From positions 12,102,501 through 12,166,500 of the forward strand of contig JAGUCH010000002.1 in NCBI GenBank assembly GCA_019096065.1: a stretch of DNA of 64,000 nt, written 5' to 3'. Made by a program: the position numbers and the translations under genes. The DNA comes from Paracyclopina nana. Its lineage: Eukaryota; Arthropoda; Copepoda; Cyclopoida; Cyclopettidae. This document shows, piece after piece, positions 33,275 through 46,992 of the stretch. The stretch's first letter is position 1, and the number at the start of each line of letters is the position of its first letter. Below the pieces are notes generated by a model that saw only the letters and a list, made by a program, of their open reading frames with translations, ran no database searches and was not told the origin of the DNA.

Positions 33275-35945
33275 AGCGCACGGAGTCTTGGCATTAACTA
33301 CTATTAGCACTAAAGCTAGTGTGCTACTACATTGCTATGGGAGTCTAGCTTATAGTAATGCACACTGGGCTGACGCAGGGAAAATCGACTTTACTGGGCT
33401 TGGGAATTTAGTAAAAACAGGAGGCCCCTCTTTTTTTGCTGGCATTATTACATAATGTGAAAGTTCCTTAGGTTGACACATTAGTGCTTATCCATATGGT
33501 AAATCATCAGATTTTCCGAAAAATCGCATATTTTATACAAAGTTATATTTGATATTTTTTAGGCAGCTTTATTCATCATTTTTTCGGGCTTAGTTAATAT
33601 TTTTATAGCTGCAGACCACTGTGTTACAGCTTTACGCATATCACAAGCTAGCGCGCTGTTTTTTTCACAGGTGCTTCTTTTCTTAATAAACCTTCGCCCT
33701 ATTACAGTTCTCGTAGAATGTAACGACAACTGCGGTTTTACACTTTGCTGCCCGATTATTGAAGGATTTTCGGTCTAGATGTCACGTTAGTCAAGCTTAA
33801 ATGACATTTTCCCAGCGTCTTTTTTACATAATTGTCCTCATTGCCTCACTTACTTTACTTCACTTCAAAGTTAGTTTCTGTAGCGAGACACTATTTTCAT
33901 GTAAGGCCATTTAAAAGGTTTGCATGTGCTTTGGAAGGCCACGTGAATTGATTGTAGCTAACAGCGTGGCCAATGATAAGAGAACCTTCAGCCATTTTCA
34001 TTACCATGGCTGATTTTACTTTACTCTATCAATCAGAGCTCTTTAAACTAAGCACCCCCCTTTCAAACTCCTTTGTTGCAACAATTAATAACACACACTT
34101 GCGTCATTAGCTTTGGGTGTAATTTTGAAACCCTAGATTATTAGACTTGTCATCCATCAAATCAACCTGGCTTCACACAATTTATTAAGTCCCATTAGTC
34201 AAAAGTACTAATTTTGACTGTAGCAGTGATACTTTCATACTTTTTTCCATTATAAGCACAGTTGATGATAAAAAAAGGAATCACGCTTGAAAATCTCCTC
34301 CTTTTGCCAGGTGCAATTCTTCATTATTACTATTTTATCTAGGCCTCTAATTTTTATCACCCGCGTGAACTTGTTTGCTTCGCAGTTCCCCGAATCACTT
34401 TTTCTTCTTTTGATGCCGCTTTTCTCTTTGACTACAGCGGAAGTTTCCTTTGTTTTTCTGCATGACAATGCATTTAGCTGTCATTTGTCTGGATTTAATT
34501 CATGGAACTTTTAATTGAATCTTTTGTGCTCGAATTTTACCTTTTCTCTCGGGAACTTAAGAATCACTGTCAACAAAAAAAAAGAAGTTATTTCAGTCTT
34601 GTCAACATTCCGTCGGCATTTTTATTGATATCGCAGCCACCATGGCAAATAAATATCACGGTTATTTGAGAGAATCCATCCATGATAATGACAAAAGATG
34701 ATCATCTCCAAGGAGACAGATGCGCTTTTGATTGTGACAAAAAAAAATGAATTCACGGCTAAAAAAATCCAGATATGACCACCGCGCCCAATTTGTGGCG
34801 AATTTCTAAAAATCATTCATTATTTGGCCATAAATATGACAAATTTGCAACACCTGCCAACTTGAAAGAGTGCCGCAATAAGTCAACATGCTGGTAACAA
34901 GTTATTTATGGACTTTTTTAAAAACGCCTCGAAAGATCTCGCCATTTTTCCTCCCCCCGTTCACCAGCAACCATCTTTTGTTAAAAATCAACCATTTTGT
35001 CAAGCTCGACAGAGTTGCATTCAACTTCTTGATTACTGACAGATGAGGATTCATTTTTTACCAAAATATGGCTGATGCTCCATTTAGCTTCTTCGTTTCC
35101 TGTGAAACTAATTTACTTCATGCTCCAGAGAAAAATGCTTTTTTAGCCGTGACAAGTCAAGCACCAAGTGAAATAATCGAAAATTGTGTTCTAATTTGCT
35201 TACTAATGACTCAAATCTGTACTGTATTTTTAGCAGCAGCAGAATATTGGTGTAATGTTGGATTTAAAATGACTCTTACCTTGATTTTGAGCAGCAGCTG
35301 GAGAACTTTCGGTGATTAGGGCCGGTATAGACTAAAGGGGCCACAAGGATTGGGTGGGTGTTGGAGCAGGTTAGAATTGCAGCAAGAACGCTACAAATAA
35401 GGTAGGTCGTGCGTGAAATCCACAAAATTGACTTGCCATTTTCAAACAAACCTTCTGCTGAACTTTAAGCCAGCTTTTGCTTTTTCATGCAGAAATTCAC
35501 CGCTGATTGCTGCTGCTGCCATAGAAAAGAATCACTTTTACTTGTCATGCGCCCAGTGTGATATGAAAAGTCGTTAATCACCAATGCTATAATTATAGAA
35601 CAAATTCCCAGTGGCAAAGTAGCTTAATTGAGGAAATAGCACGAGAATATTACAGCGTTGTTTTTGTCCAAGAAGACTTTGTGATGCATATCAAATATGG
35701 CTAACCTCTCTTGATCGTCCTTGATGTGCCCTTGTGTGCTTATAGTTTCACCTCTCCATATATAGGAGTCGGTATGCACTTTTCAAATAATAATGGTCGC
35801 AAGCAATTTCAAAGCTCAGCAAATAGAACGTGCGTACCTCTGAAATTCTCGCAAATTGTTGGAGCATACTTTTCAATAACTACCTTCAGCCAACGAAGCA
35901 TTTTATTGTAAAGAAAAGAAAATCACGCCAATTTCTAACACAGTT
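33275..35945. other. 2.7 kb spacer upstream of the CRMP pair
   Basis: AT-rich. Only short, uninformative open frames on both strands; no exon recognised. Upstream non-coding exons and the CRMP/DHP promoter may lie here, as may the 3' end of the TTC32-like gene. Confidence 0.45.
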
Positions 35946-36854
35946 TTATTTGATTTCGACCTGGCACTTTTCAAGAGCCTCTTGGTACTCTCTGTTCTCG
36001 CTGTCAGCATTGACGGCCTCCTGCAAATCAACGAGGGCCTCTTGGTATTTCCCCATGCGGTACATTATTGTGCCTCGGTTATACTTGGCCACAATGAGAT
36101 CTTTGTCCAGCTTTAGCGCCTCCTCGTAGTCTTTTAAAGCTGTTTCAAATTCCACCTACAAAAAGATCGAATGAACTGACTTTCTTTTCGAAACATTTAA
36201 AAAATGACCGAAGAAAGTATGTTCTCAAAAAATATATTACAATTATAGATACGAAAATAAATGAAACTACGCCATGTAGGTGTCGAATCAATGCAGCCTT
36301 GCTCTGCCCACACCTAAGCTAGCATAGGAAAATGCGAGCAGAGCAGAAATTGCGAACCTATCAACTTCGATCCAGAAAATTGTGCACATTTGAGCTAAAT
36401 GGTTAAGAATAAGGCTGCACAAGTAAAAAATGCAAAAAGAGAGCTAACTAAAAACCCACATCTAAATATAATGATTTTATTCGGTACCTTAAATTGGAGA
36501 ATTTTGATCGCTCTAGTTAAAAGCTACTATCTGCATAATTAATTGCTCTCAATCCCCTTAATCAGATTGATTTATCGCTATTTTTTAAACTGCGTAATGC
36601 TTGAGGACGGCGCTCCGCTCTAAGTAAATGAATAATGCAATTTAAAGGGTATTTAAAGTTGATTTGTATTTAACAAAACTTACTTGCATGTACTTGGCGT
36701 GTCCACGGTTGTTTAAAGCTCTTGCACGAATTTGATCCGACTCGCTTTGAGATTCCTTCAGGAAAGTGTTGAACATGTCTTCTACCTCGTGAAACTTCCG
36801 CTCCTTGTACAGCTTTTCAACGTTGGCCTCCAAAGCAGTCAGGATTGAGTCCAT
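35946..36854 (-). CDS. small TPR protein, TTC32-like
   Basis: 126 aa; exons 36684-36854 and 35946-36155, separated by a 528-nt intron. Three TPR units are visible: around EKLYKERKFHEVEDMFNTFL, RARALNNRGHAKYMQ...ALKDYEEALKL, and VAKYNRGTIMYRMGKYQEAL. Size and the NRG...YNRG...YRMG pattern fit TTC32, a protein of poorly known function; other short TPR proteins are possible. It is divergent from SDAD1, with 388 bp between start codons. Confidence 0.6.
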
Positions 36855-37242
36855 TTTTGAGGAAAATATGCTTGCCTTGCCGCTCCTTTTTTCTTGCTAT
36901 TTTATGAGTATCGATCTTCTCATTTGAAGTTGGGTGTTTTGTTTACATTTTGGTTCCGAGAGTTGCGATAAAAACGAGCAGCACAGTTTAAGGTGACACT
37001 AAATTTTTTTTACATTACTGCGTCGTACTTGATTCTTTTCTTCTTGCAATGAATTTTTCAATTCAAAATATTTTCCAATATTGAATATTTATGATGAGTA
37101 AGTTAAAGAATCTTTTTTATAGATTATCAATGTTTGAAAAGTTGAACTTGCAGGATCGTCGTTATTTCCGTTACGGCTAAGAGCCATTTAACAACAAAAC
37201 ACAACACGTGAAAATATCAGAAATTGTTCGTCAAATTGCAAC

Positions 37243-39728
37243 ATGGCAAATCGGCAGAATAATCAGTTGCCGCACAATTTGCCTCAATTGCAAAATCTGA
37301 TCAAGCGTGATGCAGAATCGTATAAAGAGGAGTTTTTGCAACAATTCCGCCATTTCGAGTCTACCTTGCAGGTGTTTGAGCTCAGCCCAAGTGAATACAG
37401 CAAATCATTGGATGAACAAGTGATGTTTCTTTCCCAAGTGGCGAAATGCTATCCAACAGAGCTAGCAGATTTGCCGCAGAGGCTTGTTATGTTGTTGAAC
37501 AAGCATTCAACTGTCATGCACTCAGAAATGAGAATGTCAATCTGCAAATCGCTCATCTTGCTTAGGTAAGGCATAATTTTCTACGTCATAGGTGAAATTA
37601 AAAAATTGCGCGCTGTAGTTACTGTTACTCTGGGCATAACATACTCATTTCTTGATTGACTAACCTGTCGACATGGAGGTCAAAAGTCACTAATAAAAAA
37701 AGAGACCTTTTCTGAAATACTGCACACCAAAAATCTTGCCATTAAAATTCCTACTGGCTTGATTTACTGAAAATGCTGACTAATGTCATATGATTTATAT
37801 TTGTCATTTCCCCCTAAGCGTTTTTTTATTCTAGATCCTTTAAAAGTACTTAATTATTAACATTCAGTCTCCATGCGTTGATTGTTCGGTAGAGGGGCAT
37901 ACTTTAGCTAACAATGGTTACTGAATCCTATTAAAAAGGTGTTTTTTTTGTTTGTTTCAGGCATAAAGACTTGTTGGCACCTACTGATTTGATGCAATTA
38001 TTTTTTGAGCTATTCAAATGTCAAGATAAAACCTTACGCGCCTTCCTTCGTGATCACATCGTCACAGACCTGAAAAACACCAACGCAAAACACAAGGATG
38101 TCAAGTTGAACTCTGCTATGCAAAACTTTATGTATAAAATGATCAGCGATGCTCATCATGTTGCTGCCAAAATGGCACTAGACATCATGATTGAGCTATA
38201 CAAGAAAAACGTGTGGAATGATGCCAAGACTGTCAATGTGATCAGGTCTGCCTGCTACAAGAACACTGATGGCAGACTTGAAATCACAAGATTGACTCCA
38301 ATGGCTTTGAGATTTTTCCTTGGCTCTGATCAGACGGAGGATGACAACGACGACGATGATGACGAAAAGCTGCCTACCTTGAAAGAGATCAAAATGGCAA
38401 ACAAAGTAAACAAAAAGTCGCGAAAACGTGAAAAGATGTTGGAGAATTTGAAGAAAGCCCACAAGAAGGCTGCAAAAAAGACCAAGGCGGACAACTTTAA
38501 CTTTTCTGCTCTTCATCTGATCCACGATCCTCAGAAGTTTGCTGAGGAGCTCTTCAAATGTTGGAAAGATTCCAAGGAGAAGTTTGAAATCAATATGCTA
38601 TTCGCTGACCTGATCTCCAGATTGATTGGAACTCATCAGCTTTTCGTGCTGAACTATTACAAGAAAATCGCCGACTATTTGAGGCCTCACCAGAAGGAAG
38701 TGATTCAAATCTTGCAGTTTGCTGCTCAGGCTGCTCATGAACTGATTCCGCATGATGACATTCAACCAGTTGTTTCAGCCCTTGCTAACAATTTTATCAC
38801 TGAGAGGAATTCCAGTGAAGTCATTGCTATTGGCATAAATGCAATGAGGGAAGTTTGCCGGCGGTGCCCATATGCTTTGGACGAGACTTTGTTAAGAGAT
38901 CTGGCTGAGTACAAGTCGTATAAAGACAAGGCTGTCATGATGGCAGCACGGTCCTTGATCAGCCTTTACCGAACCACTCAGCCAGAGCTGCTCCATAAGA
39001 AAGATCGTGGACGACCTACTGAGGCCATGGTGGAGTCATCAGGCCTTTCTCAGAGAAAGTATGGTGAATTGGAAGCAAAGGACTTCATTCCAGGTGCCGA
39101 AGTCGTTGACACAGAGGCCAAGGCTCCTGAAAAGGCAGTCAAATCCAGGAAGCGAAAAAGGCAGGACTCAGAAGGAGGAAGCGATGATGAATCAGAAAGT
39201 GATTGGGAAGAAGTCTACCATTCGAGTGACGAAGAAGAAGAGGAGGAAACCGTGACCAGCCTTGAGGAAAGGAGAGCAAAGGCCATGGAGGTGACTAGCA
39301 CTCGCATCTTGACTGACGCAGACTTTAGAAGGATCGAGGCTGCCCAATTGAGGAAACAAGTGCAAGGATTTAGCAGAGGAAAAAACAAGAAGCGAAAGCT
39401 GGATGAGGACAACCCACTAATGGCAGATCAAAAGAAAGGTCGTGAGGAGCTGGTGGACTTGGCCAACATTGAGATGATTCACAAGAAGCGAAAGCACGAT
39501 AAAGAGTCCAGAATGGCAACAGTTTTGGAGGGCCGCGAAGACAGGGAAAAGTTTGGATCCCGAAAGGGAAAAATCAATGAGTTTGCTAGCACCACCCATA
39601 AGGAAAAGGCAAAGAAGAAGAATTTCATGATGCTTAAGCACAAGTTGAAATTCAAATCCAAAAGGTCTTTTGTGGAAAAGCAAGCTCAAATGAAAAAATC
39701 CATGCTGCGTTCTAAAAAGTTCAAGTAA
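37243..39728 (+). CDS. SDAD1: SDA1 homologue, 60S ribosome biogenesis
   Basis: Nucleolar protein needed for 60S subunit maturation and export, 696 aa; exons 37243-37565 and 37961-39728. It begins LPHNLPQLQNLIKRDAESY, typical of the SDA1 family. A helical-repeat N-terminal half is followed by an acidic stretch (DDNDDDDDEK) and a basic KKSRKREKM segment. The SDA1 core includes RRCPYALDETLLRDLAEYKSY and DKAVMMAARSLISLYR. The tail is Lys/Arg-rich with nuclear/nucleolar targeting signals. Poly(A) signal ATTAAA about 20 bp after the stop. Convergent with ClpX. Confidence 0.95.
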
Positions 39729-39808
39729 TTACTTCTGCAAAAAATTGATTAAATCATTGTTGATATCCCATGCTTGCTAAAAATTATTCTCAAATCTTGC
39801 AAACAAAC

Positions 39809-39814
39809 TTTATT
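39809..39814 (-). terminator. poly(A) signal of ClpX
   Basis: AATAAA on the minus strand, 52 nt past the stop codon at 39866. Confidence 0.65.
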
Positions 39815-39865
39815 TGGTTCAGTAGGAAAATAACATTATATCTATAATGACTTCCTAGTAATAAC

Positions 39866-41920
39866 TTAATCGCCTCCTGCTGCTGCTCTGGATTGTTCTG
39901 ATTCAGGCTCTTGAGATTCATCTGTACTTGGACTTCCTCTGTGATAAATTGGAGGAGACTTGCCAAGCACAGCATCTTCAGTGACCTAAAACATGATTAG
40001 GTTAATAATTGCAAATGCTTTCTCAAAAAATAAAGTACTTCAACACAAGTGATGTCAGATCCAGGAATCTCGAACATTGTGTCTAGCAACAGTTTTTCCA
40101 AGATTGCCCTGAGTCCTCTGGCACCTGTCTTCTTCTTGATTGCTTGCCTGGCAATAACTTTCAAAGCATCTGATGTAAAAGACAGCTCCACCTGGAAAGC
40201 AAAGTTAGAAAACAAGTATTTATAATCAGATATCAAGATCTGACCTTGTCCATTCCAAAAAGCATTTGGAACTGTGGCACGAGAGCATTCCGAGGCTCGG
40301 TTAAGATTTTGACCAACATGTCAGCATCAAGAGCATGGAAAGGGACCAATGCTGGGAATCTGCCAACAAATTCAGGAATCATTCCGAAGTCAATTAGGTC
40401 GTAGGCCTCAACTTCTGCAAGGTAACGATCCCGCTCTCTTTGATCTCCTTCTTCATCTAGACCTTGGCCTTCATCATGCGCAGATTGAGCAGCTGCTCTG
40501 CGGCCTTGAGTGGAATTTGATTTCATTCCAAATCCTATTGATTGAACTTATTAAAGTCTGCGCAAAAATGACACATTAGAAAAGAAATATAATTACCAAG
40601 GTATTTTTCGTTTTTGCGCCTTGAAACAATTTTTTCAAGCCCATTGAAAGCTCCAGATGACACAAAGAGGATGTTTGTGGTGTCAACCTGAACAGTGTCA
40701 CCTCTGGTTTTTCGTGAGTTCTTTTCTGGTACATTGACAATCGTACCTTCCACCATTTTCAGCATTCCTTGCTGGACACCTTCACCTCCAACATCTCTCA
40801 GTTGATGAATGCCAGGCACAGCTCCAATTTTGTCCACCTCATCCAGAAAAATGATGCCCATTTGTGCTCTTTCGACATTACCATTGGCATCCTGTAGAAG
40901 CTTGGCGACAACAGACTCGATGTCATCACCAACATAACCAGCCATGGTCAATGTTGTGCAATCACAAATTGCAAAAGGGACATCCAGACATCTGGAAAGA
41001 ATGCTTTCAGCCATAATTCTACACATACTGAAAAGTTGGCAAATTTACCTAGCAATTGTCTGTGCAAGCAAAGTCTTTCCACTTCCTGTGGATCCAAACA
41101 TCATAATATTGGACTTCTCCAGCTTTAAGTCATGTGTTTTGGCATCCAAAATGTCACTGCCAGACAGGTTTGACGTACTGTCTTCATTTTGTTGTTGGGA
41201 TTGCTGAGGAGGGAATCCCACTCCCAAAGATGAACCCATTCCAGCAATGTGCAGCAAATCCCGATGACTTGGCAAAGTTCCTGGCGCATTGAACCCTGAC
41301 ATCTGCTGACTCTCCTCCATCTTGGTAACCTCCCTCTTGTTCACGGGGATATTGTGGTAGATTCTCTTGTAGTGATTGTACACAGCCACACTGAGGGCTT
41401 TTTTGGCCACTTCTTGGCCAATGATGTACTTGTCCAAGAACTCCTTGATTTTCTTTGGTGGCGGAGGCGGCTTCCTGGCAGGGCTGGCTCTGGATCCTCC
41501 AGCAGCCTCGTTGGCCTCAGTAGAAGTTCCAGGAAAGGCCCTTTTTCCTTTGCCAGCATCAACATCAGACAAGACGACAAAGAAATGTGAGCATTTGTCA
41601 CATTTGACAAATCTTGTCGAAGACACAAAAGCATTGACATTGTCGCAGGGATCTCCACATTTTGGGCAAATCAGCCGTTTTTTGCCACCGTTGTCTCCAC
41701 TTTTGCCAGAGCCTCCCCCACCAGCATTGGAAGGTGGAGGAGTGGGGCTACTTCCATCTGGCCTTTTGCAGTGCAAAGAAGGGCTTAAAGCTGAGAAAAA
41801 TCGTTTGTCTCCCACTTGGAAAACACACACTTCACTCATCAAGGCCTTTCTTGGCCTTTGCGAAATGGTCAGAATTTCTGAATACCGCCCAATGCGATGA
41901 AGTTGACCAAGCCTTGACAT
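39866..41920 (-). CDS. ClpX: mitochondrial ClpX AAA+ unfoldase
   Basis: ATPase that unfolds substrates for ClpP in the mitochondrial matrix. 609 aa; exons 41049-41920, 40597-40991, 40245-40534, 40039-40191, 39866-39985. The N-terminus is basic and Ser/Arg-rich, suiting a mitochondrial targeting peptide. A four-cysteine zinc motif follows (CPKCGDPC ... CDKC), then the conserved [21 protein letters not shown]. Walker A is GSTGSGKT (family form GPTGSGKT), Walker B is FLDEVDK, and the sensor/arginine-finger region ([23 protein letters not shown]) is present. Start at ATG 41920. Confidence 0.95.
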
Positions 41921-43031
41921 TATGGACACTGACTGTTTTCTAGGGTTGGCTGGTTAAATATGGTCACGTGCAGATTTGTAATCTTATTGTTGAGTTGACA
42001 CTTCCTGCATAAACGTGAGTTTTAAGCTCCAAGGTCAGGACGACGAACGAAGAAGAAGCCCAATGATACAAGCTGAAAAATATTCAATTAAAGGACCATT
42101 CACGCAACAAAATCGCAAATACGGGAAAATGATTTTCATTATGTAAACAAACAATTTAGCCAGCTTTTTTAATGAGTCACACTACAAAATCATCACTTGA
42201 AATACTGACATGTCACTAAAACGGCAGCAATTGAGAGTTATAACCTACCTCGAGACGCGTTTTAGGGTATGGACTCCGTTGCTAGGAACCTGGAATTTGT
42301 TAAAATTTGCTCAACTTCTAAAGCTGCAGTCTGGAAAATTTACGGAATCAGCAATTTGCTGACAAAGCTCAGTGTGACAAGGTGTTTTCAGGAAACGCCA
42401 GTTTTCCAATTTGAAATTAGCAGCTAGGGCAATTCATCATGTTTAATAGGAAAACATTGAAATTACTGTAAATGGTTAAGGCTTGATTCTTGTGATGAGC
42501 TTAATGTGGAAATTCTTTGGAATTAAATCAATGCAAAGTGTAAATTATATTTAGGATCTGGTCACAGGGTTATTTCTCAGATTAGAAATGATTGGTCGAA
42601 ATAATGAAAAATGAGGCTAAAATTAGTTGTCATTGCTAAAAGTGTCCATAAACAAAAGTTTCTGCAGCTCAAAAATTTTGTAGGAGCTTTTGATGAAGCT
42701 GAATTAATTTCTTTTCGTTTTTTCACGAAATAATGCGCCTGAATCATTCTATTCTGATTCTGTATGCTATATATAAAAGTTGAGTCAAGCTTTTTAAGGT
42801 AATAAATATGATTCCTTAAATACTAGCTTAGAATAATTTTTCCGCTAAAAGAGGCAAAAAGCATGGCTATTAATTTGATTTTTTTTATCAGCCGTTTTGA
42901 ATAATATTGAATAAATACAATCACACAATAAATTAGAAATTAAGCTGATGAGGATAATTCTCGCTCCGATTTTTTACTCATTCATTGTAAATAAACAAAC
43001 CTCATTTGGGAGAAAAATTCGCGAAATCAGC
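41921..43031. other. spacer between divergent ClpX and mRpL21
   Basis: 1.1 kb AT-rich intergenic DNA with both promoters presumably inside. No further exon or repeat recognised. Confidence 0.45.
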
Positions 43032-43808
43032 ATGATTCCACTTGTGTCAAGAAGTGTGACGCGAGCGTTAACGAAATCGTTTGCAAATAATAGCTGCCAT
43101 TTGAGTACAACCAGAATCGCCAATTTGCGCACGCCCAGAACAGACCTTTCAACCCCGTCGAGATTGGCAGCCTTTCAAAACAGTGAAATTTTACCCGATT
43201 CAACCACAGCAGATTCAGCCGAGACTAAAGGTAAAGCCACGCTAACAAATAATTTTTATTCAATTTTTATTTTGATGCGATAACTATTTATTTCATCATC
43301 TGAGCAGAAATTTGGTCAAAAATAAACGAACAAATAGAAACGGACTCTTATGGAAGGCTGTTTGTTGTGGTCGGAGTTGACAAGCACCAACATAAAGTGA
43401 CGTCTGGGGATTTGCTTATGGTCAACCATGATTTAGGAGCCAAGAATGGGCAACGCATTCGCTTAGAAAAAATACTCTTGGTTGGTGCCAAAGATTTCAC
43501 GCTGTTTGGTCGGCCCTTTCTGCCCCGTGATCTCGTCAACGTTGAGGCCACAGTTGTTGAGAAGTCTTTGTCACACAAAAAGATCAACTTCTACGCTCGG
43601 GGGAAAAGAGATGTAAAATATTGCACCTGTAAGTCAAGCATTAAAGCTCTTAACAATTTACTGAATTCCTATCCATTTTTTAGTTGATAGGGACACGACA
43701 ACAACGCTTAGGATTAACAAGATTGATTTGCTCAAGCCAATCGACGACACTTCTGACAGGATGGGTTTCGAGCCAGGAAAAAACTTGTATGGGCCGGAGT
43801 TTGAATAA
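43032..43808 (+). CDS. mRpL21: mitochondrial ribosomal protein L21
   Basis: Component of the mitochondrial large ribosomal subunit, 214 aa; exons 43032-43230, 43308-43628, 43684-43808. The start at 43032 gives a basic, Ser/Arg-rich presequence (MIPLVSRSVTRALTKSFANN) without acidic residues. The bL21 domain follows (RLFVVVGVDKHQHKVTSGD, RIRLEKILLVGAKDFTLFGR, VEATVVEKSLSHKKI, LRINKIDLL). An upstream in-frame ATG at 42948 is less likely. The stop codon is inside AATAAA (43804-43809). Confidence 0.92.
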
Positions 43809-43847
43809 AATCATTTTGAGGCAAGCAGAAAATAGGAAGGCTTTATT
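43804..43847. terminator. facing poly(A) signals embedded in two stop codons
   Basis: Plus-strand AATAAA at 43804-43809 contains the TAA stop of mRpL21. Minus-strand AATAAA at 43847-43842 contains the TAA stop of ABCF1. The stops are 34 bp apart, so each transcript must be cleaved within the other gene's 3' region. Confidence 0.75.
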
Positions 43848-46520
43848 GTTTGACAGCTGCATTTGCTATTAGTGAAGGATTTGTCACTTCTTCACCAAGA
43901 GCGTCCAACACTTCCTTTCTGTATTCATCAAAGTCTCCTTCAATCTCATTGATGGTTTGATCCTCTATCACCCAAAGCTGGCACTCTGTATCACGGATCA
44001 ATCGTTCGTCGTGAGATACAATAATGACACCGCCTGCAAAAAAATTGCATTATTATTAAAACATAATTTTATAGGGCAGCACGGAATATGACCAACAACA
44101 CAGCCAAAAATATCATACTGGTTTAAGGCTAAATATGTTAATGGCAAGGAGGGTATTTGGCTACAATGTTGAAAGCTACCATAGCAAAAGGTGCATGACC
44201 TTATCCCTTTACCTTGATATTCTCCGATAGCTTCCGCAAGAGCATCAATAGACTCAATATCCAGATTGTTGGTAGGTTCATCAAGAATGACGACATCAGG
44301 GGCTGACAAAGTCAACTCGGCCATGGCCACTCTCGATTTCTGGCCTCCGGATAAATCCTTCATCTTGATGGTATGCGCATGGGACTGAAGGCCAAATGAG
44401 CCCAACTGTTTCCTGGCCTTTTCCAAAGGCAAATTGAAGAGTCTCATCAAGTACTCGGTGGGAGACTCGTCAGCAGTCAAATGCTCACCAGAGTGCTGGT
44501 CAAATCTGCCAATCTTAAGCCTCAAGTTTCTCCTCGCCTCTCCCGAAGTGGGCGTCAAGTCTCCCATCAGCAGCTTGAGGAACGTGGACTTGCCAACACC
44601 ATTGGGGCCCACAATGGCCACTCTGGATTCCATGTCTATGCCAAAATCGACATTTTTGAATAGTGGAGGCTGGTCCGGATAGTTGAAGCTTACATTATAA
44701 AGGCCAAGGATGGGAGGCTGCAACTGAGAGGTTTCAGGGAAGCGAAATTTCACTATGTATTCGCGAGGCTTTTCAAGCAGCTCTGTGGGACCTTGCTCGT
44801 CATCATTTTTCTGCATCTTGCTCTGGTTCTTCATTTGCTTTCTCGTCAGCGCTTCTTTAGTCTTGGCCTCAGCCTTTTTCTTGGACTGGCCCGAAGACTT
44901 GAGCTCCTTTATGCGTTTTTCTTGCTTCTCAAATTCCTTGATAAGCTCTCTCCTCTTTTGCACCACCATTTTCTTGAACATGGAGTAGTTGCCCTTGTAA
45001 TACCACAGTTTGCACTGAAATTGGGGCAATGATTATGTAACAAGCAATTTGACGAACAATATGACAAGGTACCTGATCCAGATGGATGATGTCAGTGCAC
45101 ACGTTGTCCAAGAAAGACTGGTCGTGAGACACGATTAGCAGCGTTTTCTTCCAGTTTTGCAAGTAGTTATCCAACCAGATGACAGCGTTCAAGTCCAAAT
45201 GGTTCGTGGGCTCGTCCAGCATGAGCAGGGTGGGCTCAATAAACAGAGCTCTAGCCAGGGAGACTCTCATTCTCCAACCACCAGAAAACTTGTTGGTGGG
45301 CCGCTCCTGCATTTCCTTGTCAAAGCCCAGACCTGACAAAAGTCTTCGAGCTTTGGGCTCAGCTTGGTCGGCCCCAATGGCACGAAGCTCGTCGTACACT
45401 TCATTCAGCCTCTCCGTGACATCTTTGCCTTTCTCCTGTTTAGCTTCCAACTCTTTGCACTCCTTTAACAGCTCTGTCCTTTTCACATCGGAAAGCAAAA
45501 CAGTCTCGAGAGCAGTTTTCTCATCAGCTACCACTTCTTGCTCGCAATAGAGAACGTCAATGTTGGGAGGAATTTGCAGAGCTCGAGAGCCAATGTGCCG
45601 AAGTAAGGTGGTCTTGCCATGGCCATTAGGGCCCACGAGGCCATAGCGACGCCCCTGGGCAATCAGCAGGCTGGCATCACGGAAGAGATCTTTGCCCTTG
45701 GCAGCAATGCTGAACTTGTCGATTTTGATGTCTACTGCCGTTTCAAGTTGGACCAAGGCTCCGCCGGTTTTCAAGGCTTGAGCCACGGTGAAATTTTCCC
45801 CCAATTCACTGTGGCCTTCGCCGCCTTTTTTCGTGATTCTGGCCACTTCCGCCTCCATCTTTTGCTTCTTCTTCAGCTCCTTTTTCTCCTTGTGGGACAT
45901 GGGCTTTTTCGCTTCAGCTCTGTCCTCCTCCTCAGACTCGTCCTCTTGCTCAGAGCCGTCATCATTTTCTTCTTCAGAGTCAGAGACAGCTTTCTTCTTA
46001 GGCAGCTTCTTTTTACTTTTGGAGGTTTTGGAAGCTGGCTTATCTTCATTGTCAGAGTAGTCTTGGGGGACATTTTTACCTTTAGCCTTTGAAGGTTTGG
46101 CTGCTTCCTCTTCTGAGTCATCTTCAACATCTGAATCTTGAGCTTTGGAGCCTTTCTTTGGCTTCTTGTTGCCCTTTTTACTCTTGGAGGGAACAGATTT
46201 CAAGCTTTCTTCATCAGAATTGTCTTGGTCAGCCTAAAACACAAAGAACAATTTGACTCTCACTGGAACTTAAACACAATTTTAAAACCCTAGCTTACCT
46301 TGGACTTGTCCTCGTCCTCGTCAGATTCCTCGATTTTGAAGCCCTTCTTCTTTTTCTTGTTATCCTTGTTGACCTTGATTGGCTTAATGTCATCTTGGTC
46401 TTCGGCTTCGACCTTCATCAGATTTTTCATCTTTTCCTCCAACTGCTTCTCCGCATCATCACCATCGTCCCAGTCGTCTTTGGCGTTTTTGCCACCTTTC
46501 TTCCCTTTCTTAGGGCCCAT
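43843..46520 (-). CDS. ABCF1: ABC-F ATPase, ABCF1/ABC50-like
   Basis: Ribosome-associated ABC-F protein acting in translation initiation with eIF2. 791 aa; exons 46299-46520, 45073-46233, 44213-45014, 43843-44033. A long Lys/Glu-rich N-terminus (about 280 aa), typical of ABCF1, precedes two ATPase domains. NBD1 has [12 protein letters not shown], signature [15 protein letters not shown] and Walker [16 protein letters not shown]2 has [26 protein letters not shown] and [12 protein letters not shown], ending with [10 protein letters not shown]. No transmembrane segments. The stop codon overlaps AATAAA. Divergent from the NEPRO-like gene. Confidence 0.95.
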
Positions 46521-46992
46521 TATGGATAAATTACAACGGTGAAAGTGATCTTTTCACGTGTGTGATGAAATACAGAAATCTGCTGTTGCTGCTTAGTAAT
46601 ATTTGGTGTACACCATTGTATTTCGTGCGAAAACAATCAAAGCATTGCAAAAAATGCCAAATTCCTCCATTCATTTTTGAAAATTGTTGTTTTCGTAACG
46701 CCAAATGGCGGCAAACAAATCACAGATCGAAAAGTGTCAACTTTCACATTCTCGTCAATTTTCCTACTTACGTTGCAAAAATAGCCTATGTAAAGCTCAA
46801 TATTTGTTATTTACAATTTTTTTGAACATTTATCTAGCAATATTCGTTATAATTATACTTTTGTCGTGATAATGCAAAAGTGTTAGAGCACGAATTGCCA
46901 TAAAAATATTTGCTCGATAATTGAGCTCATAATTTAAAAAAATAACAAACACATCCAGACTGTCAAACAATTTTGTTGATCTCCACGTGAAA

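Noticed and set aside
34250-34816. Short ORFs in the 2.7 kb spacer upstream of CRMP
   Set aside because: Low-complexity, no splice context, no recognisable domain.
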